A stretch of 39,895 nt of DNA from Streptomyces sp. MspMP-M5 (GTDB lineage: Bacteria; Actinomycetota; Actinomycetes; Streptomycetales; Streptomycetaceae), in assembly GCF_000373585.1 (NCBI RefSeq), contig NZ_KB891905.1, forward strand, positions 31,931-71,825. Reading direction: 5' to 3'. Shown in pieces: positions 1-8,135 of the stretch; the stretch's first letter is position 1; each line of letters opens with the position of its first letter. The notes beneath the pieces were generated by a model that worked only from the letters and a program-made list of their open reading frames with translations, ran no database searches and was not told where the DNA came from. The translations under genes and the position numbers were made by a program.

Positions 1-54
1 ACCCGCCACGGCCGCCGAATTCACCGTCAAGGGAGACTGTCGAATTTCTGCGCG

Positions 55-87
55 AAAAATCCGTGGGGACCGGCCGGACGGGTCCGG
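55..87 (-). terminator. Intrinsic terminator after the first operon
   Basis: On the minus strand the hairpin CCGGAC-CC-GTCCGG (82-87 pairing with 74-79) is followed, about 15 nt on, by a run of five T (plus-strand A at 55-59). It lies 20 nt past the stop of the gene ending at 107. The short loop and the distance to the T-run make it a moderate rather than classic Rho-independent terminator. Nothing recognisable lies in the first 54 bases. Confidence 0.5.
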
Positions 88-106
88 CGCACGTCGTCAG
101 GGGAGG

Positions 107-751
107 TCAGGAGGGCACTCTCGGGGCCACCAGCGAGGCGAAGTTGGCCGCGGCGGTGCACACGTTCGCCTGCGTTCCGCTGTTGGGCCTGGCGTGCACG
201 AACACCTTCCCGAACGAGGCGGACCACACGACCACGCACCCCAGGTCGTTCCCGGCGACCGAAGCGGACGGCACACCGGAGATGTAGGTCGGCGTGGGCG
301 CCGGCGACATCGGAAGGTCCTTGGAGTAGATGAGCGTGTAGGTGAGGTACGCGCCGGTGGTGGACGCCGTTGCGCTCCAGCTGCACGCCTTGAGCCCGGT
401 CTGCGCGCTCGATGCACTTCCCGCGGACAGGCCCCAGGACGACTCCGTGCTCGCGTCGATCACCGTGCACGGATCGGCGGTCGTGGTGAGGCCGCCGCCC
501 GGTTCCGAGGAGAAGCCGGGAGTGGGGGTGTTCGTCCAGCTGCCGCTGGGCAGCGCGGACGGAACGCTCCAGTCCGGCGGGCCCGGGGCGTCGTCGCCCG
601 CCAGTTGCCACAGACCGACGACGGCCCCCGCGACCAGCACGAGCACCGCGACCGTCACCATCAGCATGCGCCGGGTCCGGCCGTCCGCCGACGGGCGGTT
701 CGGCCGGGAGGGCGCCACCCAGTCCTGCGCGTCCTCGTCCCATTGGGCCAT
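107..751 (-). CDS. Single-pass membrane protein with DUF3558-like extracytoplasmic domain
   Basis: This 214-aa protein has a hydrophilic N-terminus, one membrane helix at about residues 29-49 and a Ser/Thr/Pro-rich extracytoplasmic part. The DPC motif (Cys95), the CSW motif (Cys123) and two later Cys resemble the spacing of actinobacterial DUF3558-type lipoproteins, but there is no lipobox, so it is anchored by the helix. It is the last gene of a minus-strand operon and starts 12 nt after the stop of the gene before it, which suggests co-transcription. The function is unknown. The DUF3558-like assignment rests on Cys motifs only. Confidence 0.8.
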   Translation of the reverse strand: MAQWDEDAQDWVAPSRPNRPSADGRTRRMLMVTVAVLVLVAGAVVGLWQLAGDDAPGPPDWSVPSALPSGSWTNTPTPGFSSEPGGGLTTTADPCTVIDASTESSWGLSAGSASSAQTGLKACSWSATASTTGAYLTYTLIYSKDLPMSPAPTPTYISGVPSASVAGNDLGCVVVWSASFGKVFVHARPNSGTQANVCTAAANFASLVAPRVPS

Positions 752-763
752 GGCGATCCCCTC

Positions 764-1384
764 CTAGCCCTGGCCGCCGAGGAGTTGGGTGATCTGCTGT
801 ACGACGGCCGTGGCCGAGGCGAGCCCCGCCACGGCCGTCGCACCGAGGTCCAGACGGTCGCGCAGCCACTGCAGCCGGTCCCGCCGCACCTGGCCGGTGG
901 CCTCGATCTCCTCCTCGGCATCGGCCAGTCGGCCGTCGATTTCCGAGGTCTCGTCGTCGGCGTTGAGCAGCGGCAGCTGCTGGCGCAGGGTGCCCAGCGC
1001 GGCGCGGAGTTCCGGCGGTGCGTCGACCGTCGCCTGCGTCGAGGCGTCGAGCGCCCGGGCGTCCGGGCCCGCCGCCGCGGCGCCGCCGGCCATCACGCCG
1101 ACGCTGATACCGCCGGGGGCGCTGCGCGGTACGGCGATCCCGGCGGTGTCGGCGCCGGGCGGTACCGACAGCGGCGGTGCCGCGCGGCCGTCCCGGTGCG
1201 AACGGTCCTCGGCACTCGCCCGCTCCCCGGCCGCGACCGCGCCGCCGGTCAGCACGCCGATGCTGATCCCGCCGCCGCTGCCTGCGCCACCCTCCCCGCG
1301 CGGCGGGGGAGAGCCGTCCGCTTCGGTCGCCTCGCCGGCGGCAGCCCGCCGGCCCTCCTCCGGTTCCTGTTCCCCGGTCGTCAT
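764..1384 (-). CDS. Hypothetical protein with two Gly/Ala-rich IGxxxGGA motifs and a C-terminal helical domain
   Basis: The 206-aa protein has a disordered acidic N-terminus, then two copies of a motif reading G-G-I-S-[IV]-G-V-x-x-G-G-A-x-A-A-G (residues about 38-60 and 91-113). A helical C-terminal domain of about 85 residues follows, with heptad-like Leu spacing and an acidic patch. A related motif ends the protein encoded just upstream. Short IGD.SGG-type segments followed by small helical domains occur in actinobacterial conflict and STAND-associated proteins; that link is inferred, not shown. The start overlaps the upstream stop by 4 nt (ATGA), so translation is probably coupled. No enzymatic motif is visible. 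Confidence 0.8.
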   Translation of the reverse strand: MTTGEQEPEEGRRAAAGEATEADGSPPPRGEGGAGSGGGISIGVLTGGAVAAGERASAEDRSHRDGRAAPPLSVPPGADTAGIAVPRSAPGGISVGVMAGGAAAAGPDARALDASTQATVDAPPELRAALGTLRQQLPLLNADDETSEIDGRLADAEEEIEATGQVRRDRLQWLRDRLDLGATAVAGLASATAVVQQITQLLGGQG

Positions 1385-3123
1385 GTCCGACCGCCCCCCG
1401 TCTCCGTCGCTGTGTCCAGGTGTTTCGCCGAGGCCCGCTCGCCGGAGGCGACCGCGCCGCCGCTCATGTCGCCGATGAACACCCCGCCCTCACCCACGTT
1501 GATGATGTACTGATCGAACACGTTCGTCTCGTAGCCCTTGCTGCGCAGGGCATCCTGCACGCCGTTGGCGATCCGGTCCTGGAGCGTCTTCACATAGCGG
1601 CTGATGTCCATCTCCTGGAACAGCGAGATCTCCTTCACGCTCCCCAGCTCCCGCACGGACGCGGCCGGCGCGTCCGGCAGGGCGTGCTGAGGCATCGTCA
1701 GCCAGGTGCGGAACAGCGACAGCGCGGTGTGGCCCAACGAGATCCCGGCGGCGAACCCCGCCGAGGGACTGGTCAGCACCCCGCGCACGGCATCGCGCAG
1801 CGGCCCGTCCCCGCCGTGCGCCGCGAGCACGTCGGCCGACTTGAACTCCGGGCGCACCGGCGTCAGGACGTGGGGCGCGACCTCCAGCACCAGCATCCCG
1901 CCCTGGGTGTGGATGCGGACCAGCAGGCAGATCGCGACCTGCTCGTCCCAGGCACCGACCCGTACCCGCAGGAAGTGCCGGCGGGCCTCCGCGCCCTCGC
2001 CGACCGCCCGGTCCAGGTGCTCCTGGATGACCTCGGGGTCGTAGTCCACCTGGTCCCGCGCCACGCCGACCGGCAGATAGACCAGTTCCTCGACCTGGAG
2101 GAAGCGCAGGCGGTCCCGGCTGGTGGCCGCCGCCGAGGTGCGCAGCGCCGCCAGGCGGGGCTTGATCAGGTCGACGACCTCACGGCCGGTGAGCGAGGCG
2201 ATGCCGCTCGCCGGCCCCGACTTGGCGAACGAGACGGGCGCGGGCCGCGACGGGGCGTCCGCCTGCTCCGCCTCCGGCGGGGCCGCCCACGACGTGTGCT
2301 TGAGCTCCATGGCGACCGACCAGGGCTTGTACGGTTCGCCGGCGCCGACGAAGGGCCGGAACGGGTCGTAGATGGCCAGCCTGGCGTGCTGTTCGCGGGC
2401 GATGGCCTTGCCGATGCGCCGGAACTGGTCGGTGGCCGGCAGCTCCGCGCGGCCCTTCTCGGCGAAGGCGTCGCGGCTCAGCTGATGGCGCATGACGGAG
2501 GCGACGTGGTTGCGGTACGCCCAGACCGGCGGCACCAGCAGGATCGGGAACACCACGGCGAGCCAGGCATCCGCGCCGCGGAACAGCGACAGCAGCACGG
2601 CCGCCCAGTACACCACCGCGAGCAGGAACGGCAGGACCGGCAGCACCGCCTTGAGCCGGCCGCGGGTCGCCTCCTTGATCACCGAACGTCCGAGGGTGAA
2701 CAGGGAACTCCGGGTTCCGCGTGCGAACCAGGACAGGAAGCAGACCGCCCCGTACCCCAGACACCACGGAACGGGCAGCAGTGACTGCGAGCCGACCCCG
2801 GAAAGGTCGAGCACGATGAACGCCACCCAGACGGCCAGCAGCACCCCTCCGGTCATCGCCTCCCGGTGGCGGGCGCGCAGGGCATGGGCGAGGACGGGCA
2901 GTGCGTCATAGCCGAGCGAGGGGGCGATCGGCCGCTCCTCGTGCTCGACCAGCTCCTGGATGACTCGGCGGCGGAACTGGCCGTCGAAGTAGACCCCGGC
3001 GCAGAGCAGCCGGGTGGCCTCGCTCAGGCTGGGCTCCGGAGGCGGGGCGTCGGAAGGTGATGCGGTGGGTGAAGGCGGTGAAGTGGATGTCGGTGACGAG
3101 GCGGGTCGTTCGGGCACAGTCAT
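1381..3123 (-). CDS. Four-helix membrane protein with long cytoplasmic domain, first gene of operon
   Basis: I chose the ATG at 3123, which gives 580 aa, because a GGGGGG ribosome-binding tract lies about 9 nt upstream; a longer reading to 3264 lacks one. After a Pro/Ser-rich N-terminus there are four membrane helices (about 91-108, 113-133, 160-182, 184-202), then a soluble domain of some 370 residues. The C-terminus carries an IGDMSGGAVASG motif (about residues 546-568) matching two copies in the next gene. I do not recognise the soluble domain. The three genes form a tight operon (4-nt overlap, then a 12-nt gap), which implies a membrane-associated complex or pathway. Confidence 0.85.
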   Translation of the reverse strand: MTVPERPASSPTSTSPPSPTASPSDAPPPEPSLSEATRLLCAGVYFDGQFRRRVIQELVEHEERPIAPSLGYDALPVLAHALRARHREAMTGGVLLAVWVAFIVLDLSGVGSQSLLPVPWCLGYGAVCFLSWFARGTRSSLFTLGRSVIKEATRGRLKAVLPVLPFLLAVVYWAAVLLSLFRGADAWLAVVFPILLVPPVWAYRNHVASVMRHQLSRDAFAEKGRAELPATDQFRRIGKAIAREQHARLAIYDPFRPFVGAGEPYKPWSVAMELKHTSWAAPPEAEQADAPSRPAPVSFAKSGPASGIASLTGREVVDLIKPRLAALRTSAAATSRDRLRFLQVEELVYLPVGVARDQVDYDPEVIQEHLDRAVGEGAEARRHFLRVRVGAWDEQVAICLLVRIHTQGGMLVLEVAPHVLTPVRPEFKSADVLAAHGGDGPLRDAVRGVLTSPSAGFAAGISLGHTALSLFRTWLTMPQHALPDAPAASVRELGSVKEISLFQEMDISRYVKTLQDRIANGVQDALRSKGYETNVFDQYIINVGEGGVFIGDMSGGAVASGERASAKHLDTATETGGGRT

Positions 3124-3286
3124 GTACGTGCACCCCCCGTGATCGAACTCGGCCTCTGTTGCGAGGAGTTGAGGGAGTTGCTTTGGAGGCAGTATGACCC
3201 TCGGTCGCGGGGCCCGGAAGGGATTCCCGAGGATTGCTGGCTCCTGTGTGATCGTGGATGTCAAACAGGGTGCACCGATGGGAAGG

Positions 3287-3306
3287 CGAACGGAGGCGAG
3301 CGTTCG
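3287..3306. promoter_or_regulatory. Inverted repeat CGAACG-N8-CGTTCG in a divergent intergenic region
   Basis: Perfect 6-bp arms (3287-3292 and 3301-3306) separated by 8 nt lie between the divergent operon starting at 3123 and the small ORF at 3390. The spacing suits a dimeric regulator. No cognate regulator gene is adjacent, so the role is only inferred. Confidence 0.3.
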
Positions 3307-3389
3307 GCGACCTGACGGCCCGACAGGTTTGACTGTGCGTCCGGAAGGCCGCGCCGTAACCGGGCAAGTGAGTGGCCGTTAACCCGTCC

Positions 3390-3590
3390 ATGAGTGCAAT
3401 GAACGACCGTCTTCTCAGCCTCGTCGACGGTGTGGTGGATGCGGACGAGGAACGGCTGCCGCTGCTGACCCTGCGGGAGGCGCGGGCCGCGATCGAGCTG
3501 TTGCGGCTGTTGGCGGCCGGAAACGGTGAAGGCTCGCACGCCGCACGGCATCTGGCCCGGAATCTGGTGCGGCGGCTGCCGTCCGGGTAA
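3390..3590 (+). CDS. Small hypothetical protein
   Basis: This encodes 66 aa from the ATG at 3390, or 72 aa from an in-frame GTG at 3372. Neither start has a good ribosome-binding site. Third positions are strongly G/C and the product is a compact, Leu/Arg-rich helical protein with the acidic stretch VVDADEERLPLLTLREA. I see no family signature. It is kept because codon periodicity is convincing, it fills an otherwise empty gap, and it runs in the same direction as the glycosyltransferase 105 nt downstream. Confidence 0.5.
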   Translation: MSAMNDRLLSLVDGVVDADEERLPLLTLREARAAIELLRLLAAGNGEGSHAARHLARNLVRRLPSG

Positions 3591-3664
3591 CGAGGCGCGG
3601 TGCCGCCGGCGACGGGACGACGACGGGATGGTGACGAGCCCAGTGCGGTGGGCGGGGTCGGGGG

Positions 3665-3694
3665 CGAAAATCCGGTATCGGTAGGATTTTCGAT
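3665..3694 (+). promoter_or_regulatory. Promoter and operator of the glycosyltransferase gene, probably leaderless
   Basis: A perfect 9-bp inverted repeat, CGAAAATCC-N10-GGATTTTCG (3665-3673 and 3684-3692), covers a good -10 hexamer, TAGGAT at 3682-3687. Exactly 7 nt separate the hexamer from the ATG at 3695, the geometry of a leaderless mRNA. No convincing -35 is seen, which fits an activator- or repressor-controlled promoter. No regulator gene is adjacent. Confidence 0.55.
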
Positions 3695-4864
3695 ATGGCG
3701 AAACACTTTTTATTCGTGACCCTTGGCGGCCATGGGCACGTCAATCCCACCCTGCCGTTGGTCGAGGAGCTGGTGCGGCGCGGCCATCGCGTGGACTACG
3801 CCACCAGTGCGGAACACGGCGAGGCGGTCATCAAGGCAGGCGCACGCTGGGTGGAGCTGCCGGGGCTCCCGCACATGGACCTGCCCCTCGAGTTCGGGCC
3901 GGAAGCCTTCGCCCTCTTCATGGGCCACCTCTCCGCCGGCATGCGCGCGTCCTATCCGGTGCTGCGGGACCACTGCGCCAACGAGTCGGTGGACGCCCTC
4001 TGCTATGACGCGATGAACTGGTGCGGCCGGGTCGTCGCTGAGCAACTGGGCCTGCCGGCCGTCCGCCTCATACCCCACTTCGCGTCCAACGAGCACTACT
4101 CGCTGTTCAGCGAGTACACGGGCGCGACGGGCCCGGAGAGCCCGGTGGCCGGGGCGATAGCCGCCGGCTGTCAGGAATTCGCCGCGGAACACGGCATCGA
4201 GCTCGACCCGGCGAATCTGCTGGACGTGACGGACAAGCTCAACCTCGTCTTCATACCGAGGGAGTTCCAGCCGGCCGGTGACACGTTCGACGAGCGGTTC
4301 CACTTCATCGGGCCCTCCGTGGGCAGCCGGGAGAACGAAGCCTGGTCGCCGCCGGACCCCGAGACCCCGGTGGTGTTCATCGCGCTGGGCACGGTCTTCA
4401 ACAACCGGCCCGAGTTCTACCGCACCTGCATCGAGGCTTTCGCCGACGAGCCGTATCACGTCGCGATGTCCGTGGGCGGGGTGGACCCCGCGGACCTGGG
4501 GCCGCTGCCGCCGTCGTTCGACGTCCGGGCGCGGTTCCCGCAGCCGGCCGTGCTCCAGCGGGCGACTGCCTTCGTCTCGCACACCGGCATGAACTCCACG
4601 ATGGAGGCCCTGTACTACGGCGTCGGCCTGATCGCCGTCCCGCAGATGCCCGAACAGGCCGCCAACGCCGGACGGATGCAGGAACTCGGGCTCGGCGAAC
4701 AGCTCGACACGAACGCGGTGACCGCCGAGTCGCTGCGCGCCGCCGTCGCCCGGGTCGCCGGCGACCCGCAGATCCGCACCAACCTCGACCGGATGCGCAA
4801 GATCGTCCGGGGGAGCGGCGGAGCCGCACGCGGTGTCGACCTGATCGAGGAGTACCTGGCCTGA
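3695..4864 (+). CDS. Macrolide-type glycosyltransferase, GT1 (MGT) family
   Basis: This 389-aa enzyme has the UDP-glycosyltransferase GT-B fold of OleD/Mgt-type macrolide glycosyltransferases, which move glucose from UDP-glucose onto macrolides or other small acceptors and often inactivate them. The N-terminal GGHGHVNP carries the likely catalytic His. The nucleotide-sugar motif HTGMNSTMEALYYGV (His296 onward) and PQMPEQAANA are intact, and the length is normal for the family. Codon 6 is TTA (3710-3712), the rare Leu codon that needs the bldA tRNA, so expression may be tied to development. The substrate cannot be told from the sequence. A shared terminator separates it from the convergent sigma factor gene. 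Confidence 0.92.
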   Translation: MAKHFLFVTLGGHGHVNPTLPLVEELVRRGHRVDYATSAEHGEAVIKAGARWVELPGLPHMDLPLEFGPEAFALFMGHLSAGMRASYPVLRDHCANESVDALCYDAMNWCGRVVAEQLGLPAVRLIPHFASNEHYSLFSEYTGATGPESPVAGAIAAGCQEFAAEHGIELDPANLLDVTDKLNLVFIPREFQPAGDTFDERFHFIGPSVGSRENEAWSPPDPETPVVFIALGTVFNNRPEFYRTCIEAFADEPYHVAMSVGGVDPADLGPLPPSFDVRARFPQPAVLQRATAFVSHTGMNSTMEALYYGVGLIAVPQMPEQAANAGRMQELGLGEQLDTNAVTAESLRAAVARVAGDPQIRTNLDRMRKIVRGSGGAARGVDLIEEYLA

Positions 4865-4873
4865 GCAAGGGGT

Positions 4874-4904
4874 CGGCCCGTCCTGCGGTGATGCGGACGG
4901 GCCG
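4874..4904. terminator. Bidirectional hairpin terminator
   Basis: Ten-bp perfect arms CGGCCCGTCC (4874-4883) and GGACGGGCCG (4895-4904) with an 11-nt loop lie between the convergent glycosyltransferase and sigma factor genes. There is no long T-run on either side, which is common for Streptomyces terminators. Confidence 0.7.
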
Positions 4905-4914
4905 GTCTCCGGCG

Positions 4915-5805
4915 TCATGGGCCGGGGGAGGGCGCGGCCTCGGGCGGCCGGTCGGCGAGCATGCCGCTGCGGAGTCTCGTCAGCGTGTGGTTGAGCAGAC
5001 GGGAGACATGCATCTGCGACACCCCGATCTCCGCACCGATCTGGGACTGGGTCATCTCCTGGCCGAAGCGCAGCTCGATGATGCGGCGTTCGCGGGGCGC
5101 GAGCTGCCGCAGCAGCGGGGCGAGGGTGTGCAGGTCCTCCACCGCCTCTAGGGCGCGGTCCTCCTCGCCCAGGACATCGGCGAGCGCACGCCGCCGGCCG
5201 AGCGGATCGGGATCGAGCGGGGTGTCCAGCGAGTCCGCGGCATAGCCGTTCGCCGCGACGAGACCTTCGATCACCTCGTCCTCCGGCAGCCGCAGGTGCG
5301 CTGCGAGTTCCGGCACCGTGGGATCGCGGTCCAGCCCGGCGTGTAACTCCTCCTTCGCCTTGGCCAGCTCGGTACGCAGCTCCTGAAGCCGACGGGGGAC
5401 GTGCACCGCCCAGCCGGTGTCCCGGAAGAAGCGCCTGATCTCGCCGAGGATGTACGGCACGGCGAAGGTGGAGAACTCCACCGCGCGCGAGACGTCGAAT
5501 CGGTCGATCGCCTTGATCAGCCCGATCGTGCCCACCTGGACGATGTCGTCCATGTCGTCGCCGCGGTGACGGTACCGGCGGGCGACGTAGCGCACCATCG
5601 ACATGTTCATCTCGATGAGGGTGTTCCGTGCGTACTGGTGGGCGCGGGTGCCCTCTTCGAGGTGGCGCAGCCGGTCGAAGAACAGCTTGGAGAGCTCGCG
5701 CGCGTCCTGCGGCGCCATCGCCCTCGGGCGCCTGATCTCCGGGAGACCGTCGTCACGTTCCGTGGTGAGCGCGGCTGTCGCGGTGCCGTTCACGACGGTG
5801 GTCAT
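4915..5805 (-). CDS. RNA polymerase sigma factor, SigB/SigF/SigG family
   Basis: This 296-aa group 3 sigma-70 family protein resembles the stress and sporulation sigma factors of Streptomyces. Region 2 (MVRYVARRYRHRGDDMDD, DIVQVGTIGLIKAIDRFD, FSTFAVPYILGEIRRFFRD), region 3 and region 4 (PRERRIIELRFGQ and the helix-turn-helix MTQSQIGAEIGVSQMHVSRL) are all present. The ATG at 5805 has GGAGG 8 nt upstream. Codon 154 is TTA (5344-5346), so full translation should need the bldA tRNA. The gene follows an RsbW-like anti-sigma kinase gene on the same strand after 117 nt, which suggests partner-switching control. No anti-anti-sigma gene is in the window. Confidence 0.93.
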   Translation of the reverse strand: MTTVVNGTATAALTTERDDGLPEIRRPRAMAPQDARELSKLFFDRLRHLEEGTRAHQYARNTLIEMNMSMVRYVARRYRHRGDDMDDIVQVGTIGLIKAIDRFDVSRAVEFSTFAVPYILGEIRRFFRDTGWAVHVPRRLQELRTELAKAKEELHAGLDRDPTVPELAAHLRLPEDEVIEGLVAANGYAADSLDTPLDPDPLGRRRALADVLGEEDRALEAVEDLHTLAPLLRQLAPRERRIIELRFGQEMTQSQIGAEIGVSQMHVSRLLNHTLTRLRSGMLADRPPEAAPSPGP

Positions 5806-5922
5806 CACGCCTCCCTCCGTGCCCGACCCCGCGGGCACCTGTGCGGCCGTCTACCCCGGACACGCCGAGGACATGCCCGAAGGATGGTGATTCGGGGTGC
5901 AGTGCCCGCCCGGCGGGGCCGT

Positions 5923-6294
5923 TCACATGAGGCGCAGCGCGACGCTGATGCCCTTGCCGGCCGCGGACGGGACGACGGTGACGGAGGTGGCAAGGCGGTG
6001 GACGAGTGACCAGCCGTAACCACCGATCCGGCCTTCGCGGAGGTCGGACGGGGCGAACGGCTGGACGGGGCTGGCGTCCTCCACGGTCAGTTCGAGGAGG
6101 TCCCCGGTGACCCGGGCCACGAAGCCGGTCACCCCGCCGGCGTGCCGGAGGGCGTTGGTGACCAGCTCGGAGGTGATCAGCAACGCGTCGGTCACCACCA
6201 CCTCGTCGAGCTGCCGGTGAAAGCCACGCAGCAGCGCGAGCACGCGGTCGCGTGCCTCGGCCGAGGTAGCGGGGAGTTCCGCTGTACGAGCCAC
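5923..6294 (-). CDS. RsbW-like anti-sigma factor / serine kinase (HATPase_c_2)
   Basis: This 123-aa single-domain GHKL ATPase has the N-box TSELVTNALRHAG, the VEDAS segment and a GGYGWSLVHRLA lid, as in SpoIIAB/RsbW proteins, which bind sigma factors and phosphorylate anti-anti-sigma factors. The GTG start at 6294 has GGGAGG about 6 nt upstream. Its place directly before a SigB-type sigma gene makes that sigma factor the obvious partner. Many Streptomyces proteins of this type have other partners, so the pairing is an inference. Confidence 0.85.
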   Translation of the reverse strand: MARTAELPATSAEARDRVLALLRGFHRQLDEVVVTDALLITSELVTNALRHAGGVTGFVARVTGDLLELTVEDASPVQPFAPSDLREGRIGGYGWSLVHRLATSVTVVPSAAGKGISVALRLM

Positions 6295-6594
6295 CGTTCA
6301 CCTCCCAGGCGATGCGGGATCCGGTCTCGGGACTGCGCCTACCCACCCACCTGCGCTTCGTGCATCCAGGATCACTTTGCCACACCAGGTCGAACGCCTG
6401 GACGGGTGCCCGCAGGAGCGGTCGACGCCCTTCGGCAGGGCATTCGCCCTCGTCACCCCACCCGCCCACGGCTCCGGCATGATCGCGGCACTGCCGGAAC
6501 CGGCGGCCACGGACTCCGCTGGCCCGGATCGCCGCATCCGGGATAGAACGGCCGGAGCGCGCGAGCGGATGCAGGACTCACGAAAGGCAGCACG
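6295..6594. other. Divergent intergenic region without a gene
   Basis: This 300-nt stretch separates the divergent anti-sigma and carboxylesterase genes and must hold both promoters. A GGGTAG hexamer on the minus strand (6339-6344) resembles a SigB-type -10, but no GTTT-like -35 is at the right distance. I see no RNA gene, strong hairpin or credible small ORF. Confidence 0.5.
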
Positions 6595-8085
6595 ATGACG
6601 CAGGACAGCGACCAGGTCGTGGCCACCCACCAGGGCCGGGTCCGGGGCCGGGCCGAAGGAGGGGCGGCGGCCTACCGGGGCATCCCCTACGCGGCGTCCC
6701 CCGTGGGCGCGTTGCGGTTCGCGCCGCCGCAGCCCCACCCGCCGTGGGAGGGCATACGGGACGCGCGGCACGCCGGGCCGTCCGCGCCCCAGGCGCCGTC
6801 CCGCCTGGAGGCGGTCATGGGCCGCCGCACCCCGGACTGGAACGAGGACGGCTGCCTCACCCTGAATGTCTGGGCCCCACTGCATGCCCGCGAGGACGGG
6901 GCGGCCCGCCCGGTCCTGCTGTGGTTCCACGGCGGCGGCTTCAGCAGCGGCTCGGCCGGCTGGGACTGGTACGACGGCGCCCGGCTCGCCGCCCGCGGCG
7001 ACCTGGTCGTCGTCACCGCCAACTACCGCCTGGGGCCGTTCGGTTACCTCCACCTCCCGGAGATCGGCGCGGACAACCTCGGCGTCCAGGACCAGGCAGC
7101 GGCGCTCCACTGGGTGCGGGACCACATCGCGGCGTTCGGCGGCGACCCGGACGCGGTGACCGTCGGCGGCCAGTCCGCCGGCGCCTACGCGGCCCTGGCG
7201 CTCGCCACCGACACCCGGACCACCGGACTCGTCCACCGCCTCCTGCTGCAGAGCGGCCCCTGGGGCCTGCCGCCGCAGGACCCCGCCCTCGCCACCGAGC
7301 ACGCCCAGGCATATCTCCGCCTCCTGGACGTGACCGGCCAGGCAGACCCCGGCAAGGCCCTCCGCGCCCTCCCTGCCTCCCAACTCCTCGCCGCCTACGG
7401 CACATTGGCGAGGCAGCTCGCCCAGGCAGGCAGCGTCGCCCCGGCGATGTACCCGGTGCTCGGCGGCGCCGGCATCCCCCGTGCCTGGCGCGACGCGCTC
7501 ACCTCAGGCGCCCTGGACGGCAAGGACCTGCTGATCGGCACCACCCGCGACGAGGTGACCGCGTTCATGGGACTCGACCCGGCCGTCCAGTCCCTCAGCC
7601 GCGCCGGCGCCCTGGCCCTGCTCGCCGGACAGGCCCCCGGCGAAGGCGAGGCGGAGCGACGCTACGAGCGCTACGCCAGGCAGCTCCCGCACGCCACCCC
7701 TGGCCGGATCGCCCTCGCCGCCACGACCGACGCCGAGTTCCGCGCCGGCGCACTGGAGATCGCCGACCACCACGCCACCGCCGGCAGCCCCACCTACGTC
7801 TACCAGTTCGACTACGCCGCCCCCGGCGACGACAACCCGCTCGGCGCCTGCCACTGCAGCGAACTGCCCTTCCTCTTCGGCACGTTCGACAACTTCCCCG
7901 ACAGCCCCATGCTGGGCCGCCCGGACGCCGCCGCCCGCGCGCTCGGCGACCGCTTCGCCGGCGCCGTCGCCGCCTTCGTCACCACCGGCTCCGCGCACGG
8001 CATCCCCGCCTACGCCCCGGACACCCCCGCCCGCATCCGGCACTTCGCGCCCGAAGCCGCCGAGAACGAGAGCGCCCCGAGCTGA
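6595..8085 (+). CDS. Type B carboxylesterase
   Basis: This 496-aa alpha/beta-hydrolase of the carboxylesterase/para-nitrobenzyl esterase family hydrolyses carboxylic esters. The N-terminal YRGIPYAASPVGALRF, EDGCLTLNVW, the oxyanion-hole HGGGF and the nucleophile elbow GGQSAGAYA (Ser194) are intact. The acid is likely in TTRDEVTAF, and the catalytic His is likely in CHCSELPFLFG. There is no signal peptide, so it should be cytoplasmic. GAAAGG lies about 8 nt before the ATG. It stands alone between genes on the other strand. Confidence 0.93.
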   Translation: MTQDSDQVVATHQGRVRGRAEGGAAAYRGIPYAASPVGALRFAPPQPHPPWEGIRDARHAGPSAPQAPSRLEAVMGRRTPDWNEDGCLTLNVWAPLHAREDGAARPVLLWFHGGGFSSGSAGWDWYDGARLAARGDLVVVTANYRLGPFGYLHLPEIGADNLGVQDQAAALHWVRDHIAAFGGDPDAVTVGGQSAGAYAALALATDTRTTGLVHRLLLQSGPWGLPPQDPALATEHAQAYLRLLDVTGQADPGKALRALPASQLLAAYGTLARQLAQAGSVAPAMYPVLGGAGIPRAWRDALTSGALDGKDLLIGTTRDEVTAFMGLDPAVQSLSRAGALALLAGQAPGEGEAERRYERYARQLPHATPGRIALAATTDAEFRAGALEIADHHATAGSPTYVYQFDYAAPGDDNPLGACHCSELPFLFGTFDNFPDSPMLGRPDAAARALGDRFAGAVAAFVTTGSAHGIPAYAPDTPARIRHFAPEAAENESAPS

Positions 8086-8135
8086 CCGCGGCAGGCGGCC
8101 GCCGCCGGCGCGCGTCCTGGTCGGCGGCCGCAGCG

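Noticed and set aside
6339..6344. GGGTAG hexamer (minus strand) upstream of the anti-sigma gene as a SigB-type -10
   Set aside because: No GTTT-like -35 lies 14-16 nt upstream, so one hexamer in GC-rich DNA is not enough.
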